Assembly: GCA_002205965.3 (NCBI GenBank)
Contig: NADL03000040.1
Coordinates: 310,001-374,000, forward strand
Length of the DNA stretch: 64,000 bases
Reading direction: 5' to 3'
From: Kappaphycus alvarezii
Lineage: Eukaryota > Rhodophyta > Florideophyceae > Gigartinales > Solieriaceae
The notes under the pieces were generated by a model that was not told the DNA's origin, made no database searches, and worked only from the letters and a program-made list of their open reading frames with translations. The position numbers and the translations under genes are program-made. Below, one piece after another: positions 33,270-45,539 of the stretch. Each line of letters begins with the position of its first letter. The first letter of the stretch is position 1.

Positions 33270-34485
33270 AACACGTCATCGAAGTTGCATGCTACAGTCG
33301 CAAGGTTGCGTCGCTGCCCACTTTGATGAAGACAAATTATCCTTCGAATTCGTTCAAAGCAGATGCCTCCAGGAAGAACAGCGCCATGTACAGCGAGATC
33401 AGAGCGCCTAGAGAGGTTCAGAGTCCGCCGCTCTCCTCAAAAAACAACGTCCTGATATCAAGCGAGACTCTTCATCTGAGATATGTATTTACTGTGGGAA
33501 GCACCGAGATAGTAGTCGCCGCTTCAAAAAGTACCCAAAGCTCGCTCTAGTTGGCCACAAGCGCGGGCTCACTTGTAAAAGGGGCGTGATGGTGGAAAGG
33601 TCTTGTGGCGTCCGAAGCTCTCCTTGAGGAAAAAGAAGATAGAGACCTTGTCTGCTTGATAAGCATATCCGATAATCGATGCGAACACAAGACTGAAAAC
33701 TCCGAAAAGGATTTGATGACCTGTAATTTCACCATCGATGATGCCGAAGATGAATAGAACCAACCGGTTCATCTCAAAATCTCTAGTAAGAACAGGATTG
33801 CAATACAAACAGCCAGACCTCTCATATCTGTCGCTAATGACTGGGTATTCGACTCGGGCTATACTTCGCATGTAACACATGATCGAACCGCCTTTGTCAC
33901 GTATTATGCCTCATCATCTAAGTCAGCCCTATATCCTAGAGCAGATTATACAGCGCCAACCAAAGGCTCAGTTGATTTAATCTTAACGATGCGCCGTAAC
34001 ACAAATAATTTCCAATGCATGTTAAAGGGGATTCTTCACGTTCCAACACTTCAATACCAGCTTATTTCGGTATCAGCTGTGGCTAGTCGTGGCATCTTTT
34101 GTTCTTTTAACCGTGACAGCGTCGTTCTCACCAAGCAAAATGATAGATCCACAGTTGCTACCGGGACTCTTGAGAAAGGTATATATATATTAGACACCTG
34201 TTTAAGACAAAAAACGATGTTGCTCCGGAAATTTCCTTAATTACTTCTTTCCGAACATGGCATGAGAGACTGAATCACATCGAAACCGCTGAGATCAAGT
34301 CTATGTTTAATCATGGAGCTGTAATATGTGTTAGTTTCGACAATTCAGATACTCCGGACGCCTGCATTGGGACTGTCCTCGGCCAATTGCATCGTGCACC
34401 GATCCAAAAGTTGAGGGAAGGACGCTCTACAAAGCTCCTGCAGCTAGCTCACTCAGACGCTCTAGGACCTGTTGAAAGTCATTAA
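33270..34485 (+). pseudogene. Ty1/copia retrotransposon relic (gag end, protease, pre-integrase)
   Basis: The end of gag survives with a partial zinc knuckle (CIYCGKHRDSSRRF near 33490). A protease follows, with the copia-type active site WVFDSGYTSHVT near 33845 and LHVPTLQYQLISVSAVASR near 34040. The GAG-pre-integrase block TWHERLNHIETAEIKSMFNHG lies near 34255-34315. Then the element decays: no integrase core or copia RT was recognised. It abuts the Harbinger transposase at 33270. Frame changes occur near 33560 and 34240. Confidence 0.72.
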
Positions 34486-35673
34486 CTCGGTATGGTGTGG
34501 TAATTGGTGTCTTTTTCGATGAAGACTCCAATTTGCTGAAAAACAGACGACTTATTTCCGTACGTGATATTCAAGGATCTAACTGACGAAGAAAATATGT
34601 TCCATATTTATGAATATATATTGATATGTGATTCAAATGGGATTTAGCCCTCCAAAAAAAGGTGATCTTTCTCGACCAAGAAATCTTAAAGTCAAGTTAG
34701 GTTCGAAAAAATCCTTGAAATGGAAACTAAATAACCCGAAGCTCTCTTATTTCCCAAGGATATCGTTAATCCCTCAATTTTCCTTTTAAAAGAAAGATAA
34801 TTCAGAAAAATTATAGATTATTCAGTGCGTAGATGAAAACTCAGAATATCAGCAAACTTGAAGTTTTTTATAAACATGAACAGTAGTGAAAAGAAGGAGC
34901 ATGAAAGCGTCTTTTCTAGATTTTAGAGCCCATACATAGGTTTCAAGAATAAAATTCGTAAATAAGTACCTTTGACAATATCAATAGACTGTGGTGTAGA
35001 TATTGCTGCAGTAAAAACCAATAAATTGAAGGTATCGGCAAATGGTAATATTTATATTCCTATCGAACCTATTCTAAAAAACTAGAACTGTAAAATTCAT
35101 AGTAGAGGGAGAATAGACATTTATTACCTATTTAACTCAGAGAAAAAGTTTTCTTACAGCCTAAAAACATACAAGGGCCCAAGGAGCTACCAACTATAAT
35201 GCAATTAGTAATGGATGACGACGGAGGTGAGATGCTATCATTAAGAATCCTTATTCAATTACCAGTTTTTATTTCGGGCAAGCATCCATAAAGTTTTAGA
35301 CACATCTGTAATCACAAAAATTCTCCAAAAAACATATGAGAACCATTCGACTGAAAAGATAAGTAAAAAGGATGTGATTTTATCTCGATAACTTTACCAT
35401 TAAAAAAATATGACCCTCTTTTGAAGACGATGGATGAAATATACCTCCCTCGACAAACGGTAACTCGTAAATAATTAACGTTTGCACTATTTGATATAGA
35501 AACGGTCACCCGCTATAAGGATTAACTGATATCTTACTTTGAAAAAGTCATGTACAGCTCAAAGCAAAATGACCTGACTGGCTGCAGCATCAGAAAATTT
35601 AAAATTTTCGTAGTAAAACATGCTCCACTATTTAGTGTCTACCTTGGTTCTCATCCTTACGTTCAAACATCAA
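34486..35673. other. AT-rich region without recognisable features
   Basis: No open frame or motif could be assigned. It may be the decayed remainder of the copia element. Confidence 0.4.
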
Positions 35674-36085
35674 TAGTTTTTGTAGGAACGCTGTCCTCAT
35701 ACGGGGACGACTTTTAGCACTACTTTTTCAATAAAAATGTTTTAACTCAGCGCATTTCTTGTCCCTCCACATTAGTTCATGAATGTCGATAGCAAATCAA
35801 AACAAATTTTCAAGATTGCCGACTTCGGTTAAGGCTAGAGCAATTTTTCCTCACTAACCTCTGCTCTTCTCAAGAAGTTGAAAAAACGACTTCATTTTGG
35901 AAGGAAGATAGTTCGTATTATCTTGGTGGTTTCAGAAACGAGGGCACATGTACGGTAAGAATTACTTTACTGTAATTAAATATAAAAAAGCTTTCATCCA
36001 GATTCCAAAAATAACGGAAATTGTCCTCATATGAGGACATATGTGCCTCATTTGAGGACATCGGTATAAAAGATAGACAATACAG
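35674..36085 (+). repeat. Left terminal inverted repeat of the 3.9-kb element
   Basis: Matches 39611-39160 in inverted orientation with scattered mismatches and small gaps. It contains the 16-bp perfect palindrome GTCCTCATATGAGGAC at 36023-36038 and related TGTCCTCAT/GAGGAC words at 35692 and 36045-36059. Confidence 0.75.
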
Positions 36086-39000
36086 AGCATTATAACATCA
36101 AAGGGCGCCCAAATGTTCTGTTATGTTTTAAGGGAACAGATACAGCTTGTTGATACAACGCTCGAAGAGTTTTTCAGAGTTATTGTCAGATAGCTCTGAG
36201 AGTACTTGTGATTTTATATCTCAGACTATCAACAGAAGAGAGGCCAGATGATTTGCAATTCAATATTTTTTCGTGAATATGCAAAGCAACAGATAAGCGA
36301 GCTTGGATAATACATATTCTGGATAAGTTTATAAATGTTTCCTTAATTTAATTCTTTTTAAGCTTTGAAAACTTTCCAAGGCTACCATATTTCTTGAATC
36401 ATTTGAGCACATGTATTCGAAAGCCTCATAATTCATGAGTACATATATTCACCTATTCAATGTGATTACGGTCCAAATGTCTGTAGAGGATACTTACGGA
36501 CATTTTTTCGGTAATTAATAAGAGAACAGAAACTAAAAGTTTTACTTTCAGTAGAAGAAATTTCCACACCCACAAAATATACATTGGAGATGTCGGAGAT
36601 GTTTAAAATATTAATTAAATGAAAAATATAAACTAATTGTAGGAGATGAGTTTAAATCTACATACCTGTAAATTGCTGACTTTGACAGAATTTATCATTT
36701 GAGGTGACCTTATTAATGAAAACTGTATTTAACTGTATATATAACCAATGATGGAAATTATATGCATTACATTGGTAATTAAAAAAATTCATGCTACAAA
36801 TCAGTAAGTTTTATATTACTTTTTAATAGCCAAAGGTATGATAATTTGTTAATAGACCACTGAACCTCCTTTGAAATGATCACAAACAAGTCCACCATGA
36901 GCAGATATTTGAGATGTTTGAAGTTTTCACAAGTTAAATTACAAATAAGATTCACGATATTCAAATACACGTATATTTTATCATCTTTATTACAAAAATC
37001 ATATCGCGGAACTAAGAAGAACTATCAATAATATTTTTATGCAGTAAAATAATAAAATAGAACAGTTAGTCGCAAATATTATCGAGCTGCTAGATGGACA
37101 CAATTTTTAGGTCATACTAAGTGTATCTAGCTAAAAAACTGACTACAGGGCTGTTGAAAAGTTATAAATAAAATATATAGTATACATCTTTTTTAATGTC
37201 TTTCCAAAAAAATTGGGTAAACAGGGGACGCACTTCTTGAATTTCTACTTGAAATAATTAAGTTTAAAATATGACTAATCGCGTCCAAGCGACCAAAGAA
37301 ATATTCTCATTAGCAATTAACAAATGCACCAGAGGTTATTCAATTACCCAAGTGAGAACTCGTCGTAATTGCAAATGTAGTTGATGTGTAATTTTGAATA
37401 AATTGCTCGGTTCACCACCAATTTATTTCAATCTAATGTATTTGAGAATAAAATTGAGTGCAGCTTGTAGTAAATTATACCGAGAAACTTTTTCATGCTG
37501 ACAAAACATATATTCTGCCATAGATTCAGTTTTGGGCAACATTTCTTGTAACCCAAAATTCGGAAATAGCATATTATCTACCTCCAAATTTGGAATTGAA
37601 GTTTTATCCAACCGTTTTTATCAAAGTTTGATTTAAACACTGCCCTTTTGACGAGAAAAACTCCACTAATGTCTGCAAGAAAACTTTCCCTGAGTGAGAA
37701 TAACGTTTCGGGCAAATTTGTGTAAAAATATGCTTTTTCTTTTCTTGTCCATTCCTTCAAATATTGTTTACTGCAATGAAAACTTGTTCAAACAGTTTTC
37801 AATTATTGATGCATTGCTTAGAGACGAAAAATTTTTCATTCCTGATGAGCTTCCATTTTAGGTACGATCTCGCCTATTTGTCTTTTTATTATCCAGAGGA
37901 GATTTATTCTTGTTAATGTGCAGAATTAGAACTGAAAAGCATAATTATACTTTCAATAGGATTTGTAAAAAGGCAATTTTCGAAACTATTTACGTGCCTC
38001 AACCAGACTGATTTCATAAATAGATAATGAGAATTATAGTCATGAGGAAGAAGCTTGTTTTTTTGTTGATAACAGCCAGGTAGATTCATAATAGTCTCAT
38101 ATGTTTGCGAAAACTTTAAGTGCATGCTTACGAAAAGACGTAATCTTTTCACCGTAAATACTCATCAGAAAAGTTAAAATACATCTAATTTGAGGGAAAT
38201 CAAAGTGGGATAGTTTTCCGATGCATTATGCTTGCCTATCTGTCTCCAGAAAGTCTCCATAGTTATCAAGGGGCAAGAAACTCTCTTAATGTTCATGTAT
38301 GTATCCATAAGGTTTAGTTTCTTGAAATGAAATGCCCTAGATATGGTATATTATCCTAATATCTCATTATTGAAGTGCCCTGAGTTTCCTCTCTTATTCA
38401 AAAATCATTTTCAAAACGGAAATTTTTTCTGGTCCGAATCGAACGCCTCCTGGAATGTCAAAACAGTCAATGCATATTGAACAGATATATAAAATATATA
38501 TCCTTTTCTCAGATTTGCGGAGGATTAATAAATTTTCTACTGTTGTTAAACAATGATCTTAAGTGTGTCTCTAAATATTAGTGTCGAGACATCTTACAAC
38601 TAAATGCAGTCGTATCTAACATCCTTTTTTCCTCTGCATGAATTTTTTGCCTCTTTTGTTTTGCAACAACTCCGTAATAATCATATAACCAACAATTGGT
38701 CATTTTTCTGTTCATAGTCCTCTGTGCTTATCTTTCCAGTCTTTTCGAAAAGGTAATTGATAGGTTTCGACGTTCTTTCTTGACCTTTAGATGCCTGTCA
38801 TCGGTGGCATTAGTATTTCTCCAAGCAAATATATTCGGCGTTGTTAGTAACTTCTAACGCTGCTTGTCTGCTGGCCGGCATCCCATCGAATTTCTGGTAG
38901 ACTGTCGTTGGTGCTAGCATCGACAGCAATGATTTATACATGGTTCATGGATAGTTGAGATTAAAAAGTCTGGCACCTTAATGTTTTCCGGATCTTGTTT

Positions 39001-39159
39001 CAGCCTTTTCGATACCAGATTTGATTCATTACATAATGTACTATTATTTTGAGAGAAGTCCAAAAATAGGTGAAAACTAACCTTTCAGTCTTGCATTAGC
39101 ATACAGAGCACAGTGTTAAATGATTGTAGATAGAAACATAAATCATAAGGGAAGATACT
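36086..39159. other. Interior of the inverted-repeat element
   Basis: Strongly AT-rich. Three short minus-strand ORFs (37423-38152) have no recognisable motif. A LINE 3'-end fragment lies at 38840-38945 on the plus strand. Confidence 0.45.
38840..38945 (+). repeat. LINE 3'-end fragment inside the inverted-repeat element
   Basis: Matches the coding end of the LINE copy at 50570-50640 (CTTGTCTGCTGGCCGGC; TTTCTGGTAGA) and, inverted, 13262-13400. Confidence 0.6.
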
Positions 39160-39611
39160 ATTGTTTATCCGTTATAGCAATGCCCTCGTATGTGGCATAA
39201 TTTGTCCTCACATGAGGACAGTTTCCGTTACATTTTGGAAAGGTAAATTTTTTGCAAGCCCGAAAATTTTACTGTGAAAAAGGATTTTAAAACTAAAGCA
39301 CAGTACAGTAATTGTTACCGTATTACTGTACATGATCATTAGTTTCTGGAACCTCTCACGATAATACGAGCTATATTTCCTTCCGAAATGAAGTCGTTTC
39401 CACAACTTGTTGCGAAGAGCCGACGTTGGTGAGGGAAAATTGCTCTGTCTTTAACCGATGTCAACAATCTTGAAAAGTTTGTTTTGATCGGCCAAATATA
39501 TTCAAGAACTAATGCTGAGGGAAAAGAAATGCGCTGAGGTAAAAAAATGTGTATTGGAAAAGAAGTGCTAAAAGTAGTCCTCATATAAGGAAAACGGTCC
39601 AATAAACACTA
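39160..39611 (-). repeat. Right terminal inverted repeat of the 3.9-kb element
   Basis: Inverted counterpart of 35674-36085. It includes GTCCTCACATGAGGAC at 39204-39219, and part of it recurs at 49207-49545. Confidence 0.75.
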
Positions 39612-40254
39612 GGGATCTTGCCAAGCTTCGGATCGCGTTACAAGAGCAACTATAAATCACCAGGGTCGCGTCACAACAGAAAGGATCTGTCGCCTCACGG
39701 CCAAAGATACACAATTTAATCGTCCCGGGAACAGCTCTAACACGACAGCGACGACGAAACAGAGTACAAACTGCATTCGCCCGTCCCCCTTATGACACCT
39801 TGTGCAAATGCAAAAGAAGAATACAGAGCTCTCCGGTGGTTCTACTGCAGGACACAAGGGAATTAAGGAATTTTGAAACTTGTCTCTCCTCTAGCTTTGC
39901 TTTTCACCTATACCTCTCTACGTATTTCAACCCACAACCAAGACCGCTTCCCATTTAATGTTCTCCTACCGTCAGTCTATGATGTCCTGCACAGTCCACT
40001 GTGGTTTTACGAACTTTTTGACTGCATCCCCTGGAGCTGCTTGCATAGCCTCGCCATTCTACCAATCTCTCTTTTACGCGCCGCAGTCAATGCACGGAGT
40101 CCCTTTGTTTTCCATTCTGCCTTCCACCGGATATACCTACTTCCCTCTGCAATCTTATGATGTTCAATACGGGGGAAGTTCGCTGCAAATACCGTACAGG
40201 ACAAAGACAAGCACTCCGCCAGAGAATACGGCTCGCTCTTGCAGGTTTAAAATC
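39612..40254. other. Possible 5' part of a LINE, not proven
   Basis: A plus-strand frame at 39958-40266 (YQSLFYAPQSMHGVPLFSI; YDVQYGGSSLQIPYRTKT) reads like protein and precedes the LINE RT fragment. It carries no motif I recognise. Confidence 0.3.
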
Positions 40255-40912
40255 TTCTGCTGGTGAATTGGCCGATTTTTGGACTCAGACGATCCAAGCA
40301 AGTTGAAAAAGAAGAACGAGTGGTCCCATTGCGTCCTCTACAGAACAAAACAATTCAAGACGCGAAATTAGACTGGAAGACCCATCTTGATGCAGATTCG
40401 CGATATAGGTGAGCAATTCGTACCTTGCATCAGTTGCATACTGCTGACATGCGCCCGCCATTTATTGAGAGCTTGCGAAAATTGCACCCATCACCACAGT
40501 CTCCGGTAAGATCCATAGAAGCGAGAGACTTGCTGCTTCTGGTGGACACTTCAAGGAAGCTATTCTACGCGTGGTACGAAGCCTGAAACCTAACTCCGCA
40601 CCTGGTCCTGACAGAATATCACCACGTCTCTTGCAGCTGCTGGCCAACACACGAGTGAGACCTGAAGCATTGGTGACGTCCATTTCGGCACTAACGGCTG
40701 CTATGGCGAGACTAGCTCACAAGTACCACCCAAATGAAACAATTACCCTCATCTCCTATTCGAGGCTGCTGCCTACGCAACTTGGGCCAGAAAAGATCCG
40801 CTCCATTGCAATTTTGGACTGCCCTGCAATGATTAGGGACAGACACGCTCCTACTCAGGCATTGGAATACACTAGTGAATATCTCACTTTACTACAGCTG
40901 GCCAGTGGATAA
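40255..40912 (+). pseudogene. LINE-like reverse transcriptase, N-terminal RT fragment
   Basis: Contains the RT entry block RVVRSLKPNSAPGPDRISP at 40570-40625, followed by LLQLLANTRVRPEALVTSI, corresponding to the '.PNGSAPGPDGL.P.HL' region of LINE-type RTs. The fragment ends near 40912, directly next to the gypsy-B relic, so the catalytic part is missing. Stops occur upstream in all frames. Confidence 0.6.
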
Positions 40913-40914
40913 GG

Positions 40915-42960
40915 TCATTCATAACGGGTATCCTTCGTGTAGTTGGAACAGTCTAGAGACCAAGATTCGTCACCAAAATTTCTGAAATCAGATTTGAAAC
41001 AGCACCCCCATCGGAAATAGCTTTGATCCTCGTTCCCAATATTTTGACCATTACTAGCTTGAAAGCTCTTGATGCTGTCGAGGCCGAGTTTAAAATAGTT
41101 TCTACCATTATTGGACTTAATAAACTCCATGATCTTTTTGAGCTCTCTCCTCGCATCTTCTGCGTCCCCCTTAATATCTGACCAAACGTGATTCCAATTG
41201 GCGCAGAAGCTAACTCAGCTGCCAAGTTATGTTTCTCCACGCATTCTAAAACATACGTCCTGATATTTTTGAGTAATCCTTCTCTTTAATTTTATTTTCC
41301 GGAGCACTTTGGGCTAACGTTGCAATTTGATCAAGGAATTTCGTCCAGATGAGTAGAAATGCTGGAATATGCTCAAGTATTTCATGATCCAATTTTGGCT
41401 GCTTCTGTAAGAAAATGCCTTCCGTATCCATTTTCTCACATTTACTTAGCCGATTTAGTCTTCGATAGATACATCCTCGACGTTTTCAGATTATCATGCT
41501 GCCTTTGTTTGCAAATTTTCCATCTCAGGTCTAGATTAGATTGGTGCTTCCGGGATGCAGGCCCATCTCTTATCTTTAGTCCAGAAGTTGCTTTCATGCT
41601 ATTATGATGACCAACGCGACTTCACTTCGCAGAACGAGTATTCATGTACAGATTCTCCGGGAACCCATTTGCAAAGTGTCCAGGCTTATGCCATTATGAA
41701 CAGAATGATGCAGTCCCCGTAATACCAGATTTTTTTTTGATTTTCAATTTAAGGGTTACTTACTGTGTCGTTACCATGTCCAATTGATTGTCAAACTGAG
41801 TTTCTAGTCGCTGATCTAAGTTCCGTACATCACTTCTCATGGCTTCAACGCGGCTGAGCTGGTCGTTGGACTTTGGGAGTTCTTTTGAGGTTGCACTAAT
41901 TGACACGGTCTCCTTATTTATTCACCCAGCAACTGAATTTTCTCCGAGTTCTTGACAAACTCCACAATAGTTCACGTCAGATTATTAAACGTATGAGGCC
42001 ATTTGATTAGGAGGAATTCTGTGAGCCGCTTATACTCCACGGTCGCCATATACAGTATTCCGTAATTGGATTGGGCTCAGAACCCAGCCTTATTGTAGAT
42101 ATCACACAAGTGATGAAATGAGCTTAACAAATTACTGAAGTTGAAGTGGGCCTCTATTGTAGTCCTGATCATTTCATATGGTTCAACTTTCTTAGCGTAT
42201 CATTTCACAAGCCACTTGCATACATCAGTGAGCTTGTGCCCATTTCCATTGAAGGACATCTCATCGATGAACTTTGTTTTATATTTACTCTTATTATCAC
42301 CAAAAAGACAGGAAAATATACTTGTGGCCCTCTCTACATCGTCTTTCCCTCATTAAAACATTAGCATATTTATAAAGAAACTCTTCTACGTCTTCATTAT
42401 TGCTTCCTTTCAAGGATATAAGAGCTACAATAAGGTCCAAGTTTGCAGAAAAAAATTTAAATTTCAAAATGAAAGCGAAAAAAAACCTTATAACTAGATT
42501 TAATCGGGTGCAGTCCCCTCCAAAAAGTTCCTGGTGTTAGGGATAAATCTCCAGAGCGTGATTCTCTCAGAGCCAATTATCCAAACACGGAGGGGACGCA
42601 AGAGAAAATAGTAATACCGAAGTATGGCTTTGGGAATGAGAAGAGATGATTAAGGACGGGTCAAGGGGATAAAATGATGCATAGAAGGAGCAGGGTCTAC
42701 CATCTTTGCTTTGGAACTAGAGTGGAAAAAATGTTCCTTACGGCCAAAGTTCCCTTTCTCTGTCTGGACTATATGTGTCTGCACATGTATTCGTCTCCGA
42801 GCTTGCTTGCACTCTTATAGAAAAGCAGTTTTCTCAGCATATACTGTCGTTTTGGATAACCCTAAAGTCTCAAAAACATATTCAGTACCATAAAATAAAT
42901 TCAGGGAATTGTGAGGGCGAGAAAGACTAACAGTAGACACTATCTGGGTAAATATATATA
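40915..42960 (-). mobile_element. Old gypsy-B relic 1 (LTR, gag, linker, protease start)
   Basis: Degenerate copy of the element at 54-62 kb. A partial 5' LTR lies at 42535-42960, with matching primer-site and TATA-side blocks. Gag traces follow (41860-42530), then a linker with EHIPAFL near 41360, then NLAAELASAPIGITFGQ near 41220. It ends just inside protease (GGAVSNLISE near 40990). Compared with the complete copy it is diverged at many positions and full of stops, hence much older. Truncated on both sides. Confidence 0.75.
42535..42960 (-). repeat. Degenerate partial gypsy-B LTR
   Basis: Shares ordered blocks with 61279-61690, for example the run containing CCTCCA before its start, AGCAGTTT..TCGG.ATAT and CCATAAAAT. 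Similarity fades at about 42960. Confidence 0.65.
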
Positions 42961-43660
42961 CTTACTCCTCACAATCTTAGTTCTCGAGATCAGAGCATAA
43001 CAATTCCTCAAAAATATCCATACCCCAATGCAGTCACTGCAAATTCCTTCTAACGGCCCAGAATGATAGATGGCTTCCTCGGACATGTCAAGCTCCTCCA
43101 ATTATTCCTTTCGACCCTCGAACGCCGCCTCATCCCATCAGAGTAGTCCTAAATAAACGTTACTCCCACAAGGTTGTACACCGGTGGCTCTCATTGGTCC
43201 AACCAGTCCTCATCACATTCGGATCCCTCCACATCCGACTCAGCCTCCTTCTCCTCAACTTTCTCCTATACCTCCTCTGCCTCCTCTTCCTTTACTTCCT
43301 TCTCTGCCTCATCGAAACAGTGACGGCGGACTTAATCCCGAACGCGACCCCGGTCCGTCATTCTATGGAATTATTCGTAGTCGCTTGGCCCATTGGCCAT
43401 CAAGGCCATGGAGTACCGCAAAGGAGAGATCTGGATTACGTGGGGATGATGCAAGATTGACCACGAATTTTAAATAGGGCGGACGTTCTCAAAACGTTTC
43501 ACAGACTGGGGTGAAAAAAAATGTGAGGCAGTGTCGCAGCTCTGAATTCGAATGTATTCAGGGCAATTATAAAAAATACTTACAAAAATATCGGAACTGA
43601 ATTTTGGGGACGAAGCGGATAAAGAGTTGAAAATTTTCTCTTTGAAAAAGGAGGACTAAG
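42961..43660. other. No confirmed feature
   Basis: Contains a pyrimidine-rich tract at 43225-43310. A short plus-strand ORF (43184-43477) is Pro-rich at its start. No family is recognised. Confidence 0.3.
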
Positions 43661-43669
43661 TCTTCGAAC

Positions 43670-44889
43670 CTAAAATAGAAAATAGAGTCGTACATATTTG
43701 AACTCGTAATGGAAAAGGACTTCAAGATTTCTTCTTGTTGAAATAGAAAGGAGAATGATTGATTTTGAAAAGGAAGAGCGCACCGATGTATCTAGGGATA
43801 ATACACATGCATGTGGAGAAGCGTTGCAGGTGAAAGACTTGCCTACTCTATATTCCATTGTAACCGGTAGGCCCCGGTCTTTTTTCATCCCCTCTAATCC
43901 TTTAAGCCATACTTCGATAGCAATCTTGTTGCTTGCAGCACCTCCGTCTTGAAATAATTGTCTCTGAGAACAAAATCCACTGAAGATTCATCCCTAGCGG
44001 ATCCTGAGCGTCGGCAAGGTCTTGAAGACATGCAAATATGCGATCAATTTATGCCTGGCGATTAGCGAAATGGTAAATGACGTAGCTTTCGGAACATTAG
44101 GATGACCTGAGTACTGCAAAGAAGTCATTATTAGAAAAATAAAAGGTTGGGGAAAGGGGAATGGAAGAGGAAAACCGGGGAAAACAAAATTTTGGATCTA
44201 TTGAGTCGAATTAAAATACGAGAACTAGAACGATGGTCTAGGAAGAATTGCAGCGAAGCGGATGCAGAGAAGCGATGGACGACAATGTTAACATCATCGG
44301 CGTAACAGGCATTCAACGTGAGGTGGCGGCGTTTCTAAAGGAGAAGCGTAGGGGATGTAGTGCGGTAGATAACAGAAGAGGGCCTAGAGGGTCGCCTTGC
44401 TGAGTACTGGTAGCAATAGGACTCAAAAAAGTCCAAATGATAGGGCAGTATCGTCGCCATAACAATAATGCACCCAGTGATCGAGACCAGGGGAACTGCC
44501 GGTAACAACATCTTTTTATTTTGACACGAAATACTGTCGAAAGAGTAATTTCCATCGATCTGGATCAGAAAATATTCATAATAATCCGTGCGTTCGGATG
44601 GCCGGCAGACGGCGCTAATGAAAGCTCAGGCTCTATTCCATATCCCGACAAAAAACCGATGGTGAAATAAGCTTATTAAGAGAATTGAAGAGTTTCTTCC
44701 GGAAAATGAACAAAGTGGGACAAAGGCTGGGCTCCTCAATATTTGAAATATGCGAGTATCTGTGTCCCAGGATATTCCATCAGGTAGCTGATTGGAAAAA
44801 TGAAGTGCAAAAAATAACAAAACGCTTTGATGTTGTTTCCCAGCCCGGAATATAACCGAATTGGCCACATACCACCAGTTCACAGACAC
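43670..44889 (-). pseudogene. LINE-like RT domain, inverted relative to its own 3' part
   Basis: The minus strand encodes the catalytic RT region: TSTQQGDPLGPLLLSTALHPL near 44405-44345 and the active site NACYADDVNIVV near 44310. Downstream, a DLADAQDPLGMNLQW block near 44030 corresponds to the region after the palm. Directly to the right, at 44890, the C-terminal part of the same family begins on the opposite strand. Frame changes are present throughout. The motif order identifies the family. Confidence 0.65.
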
Positions 44890-45400
44890 ATTTAGTGCGT
44901 GGTCCTCCTCCCATTGCCCACCGACTTACTTCTATTCAGCACCTTTTGTTCCAACCACGCACACAAAAAAACAAGCTGACCGAGGCAGTCCACAAGGCAC
45001 TCTTCGAGGAGCTGCCCTAGGGCGAAACCCGCACAAGAGCTTTTCGAGCATCTATGAAACTTCCTGGTTCCAAAGTTTGGGTCCACTGCATTCCAAGCTT
45101 ATGTTTCAAAACAGCCATTGGCAAGCATATATTCTCAACTTGGCTCCAGTACTTTTTTCAGGTACCCTTTTTCGCACCAGAAACCTCCTGTTGGAGAGCT
45201 TCTTTCCCAGAAACAATGGACGTCCATGGAACCACATTATACATTGCAAGCACGGCGGAAAAAGAATCGCCTGTCACGCCGACCATGTATCGTCACTGGG
45301 CAGCGACCTCGTGTTTGCTGCAAGTCATCTTGTCCTCGAGCAAAGACAAATAGAGGAATAAACAGACACTCAATACATCAGGTCAAACTGTGCTACTGAA
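44890..45400 (+). pseudogene. LINE-like C-terminal region
   Basis: Plus-strand remnant with blocks FSTWLQYFFQVPFFAPETS near 45130-45185 and the Cys/His region HIIHCKHGGKRIACHADHV near 45230-45290. It is homologous to 29160-29500 and 49846-50250. Two frames are needed. It adjoins the inverted RT fragment on its left and the gypsy-B relic 2 on its right. Confidence 0.65.
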
Positions 45401-45539
45401 AGTCCCGATTAATTCAATTTCACATTTTTCAACCCTCTGGCACGACCTTATCGGAGGATGAGGACCTTACACCCCCTCACCAGCTTGAACGTCGCCTACG
45501 CGGAAAAGCTCCGAAAAAATATCGGGACATATCTTCCAA

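Larger units (their letters stand above)
35674..39611. mobile_element. Element with ~400-bp terminal inverted repeats, no transposase seen
   Basis: The first ~410 bp are an imperfect reverse complement of the last ~450 bp. Aligned landmarks are CTCAGCGCATTTCTT (left) with the complement near 39530, AGATTG near 35815 with 39465, and GTCCTCATATGAGGAC (36023) with GTCCTCACATGAGGAC (39204). Both edges can be placed at a TA dinucleotide (35674-35675 and 39610-39611), consistent with a TA target duplication. The 3.1-kb interior is AT-rich, has no recognisable transposase and contains a LINE 3'-end fragment. A non-autonomous or foldback-type DNA transposon is the simplest reading. Confidence 0.7.

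Noticed and set aside
37423..38152. Transposase in the interior of the 3.9-kb element
   Set aside because: The three short ORFs show no DDE/D block, no zinc finger and no recognisable family motif.
36000..39240. LTR pair bounding a retrotransposon at 35.7-39.6 kb
   Set aside because: The terminal repeats are inverted, not direct, and no pol motifs lie inside.
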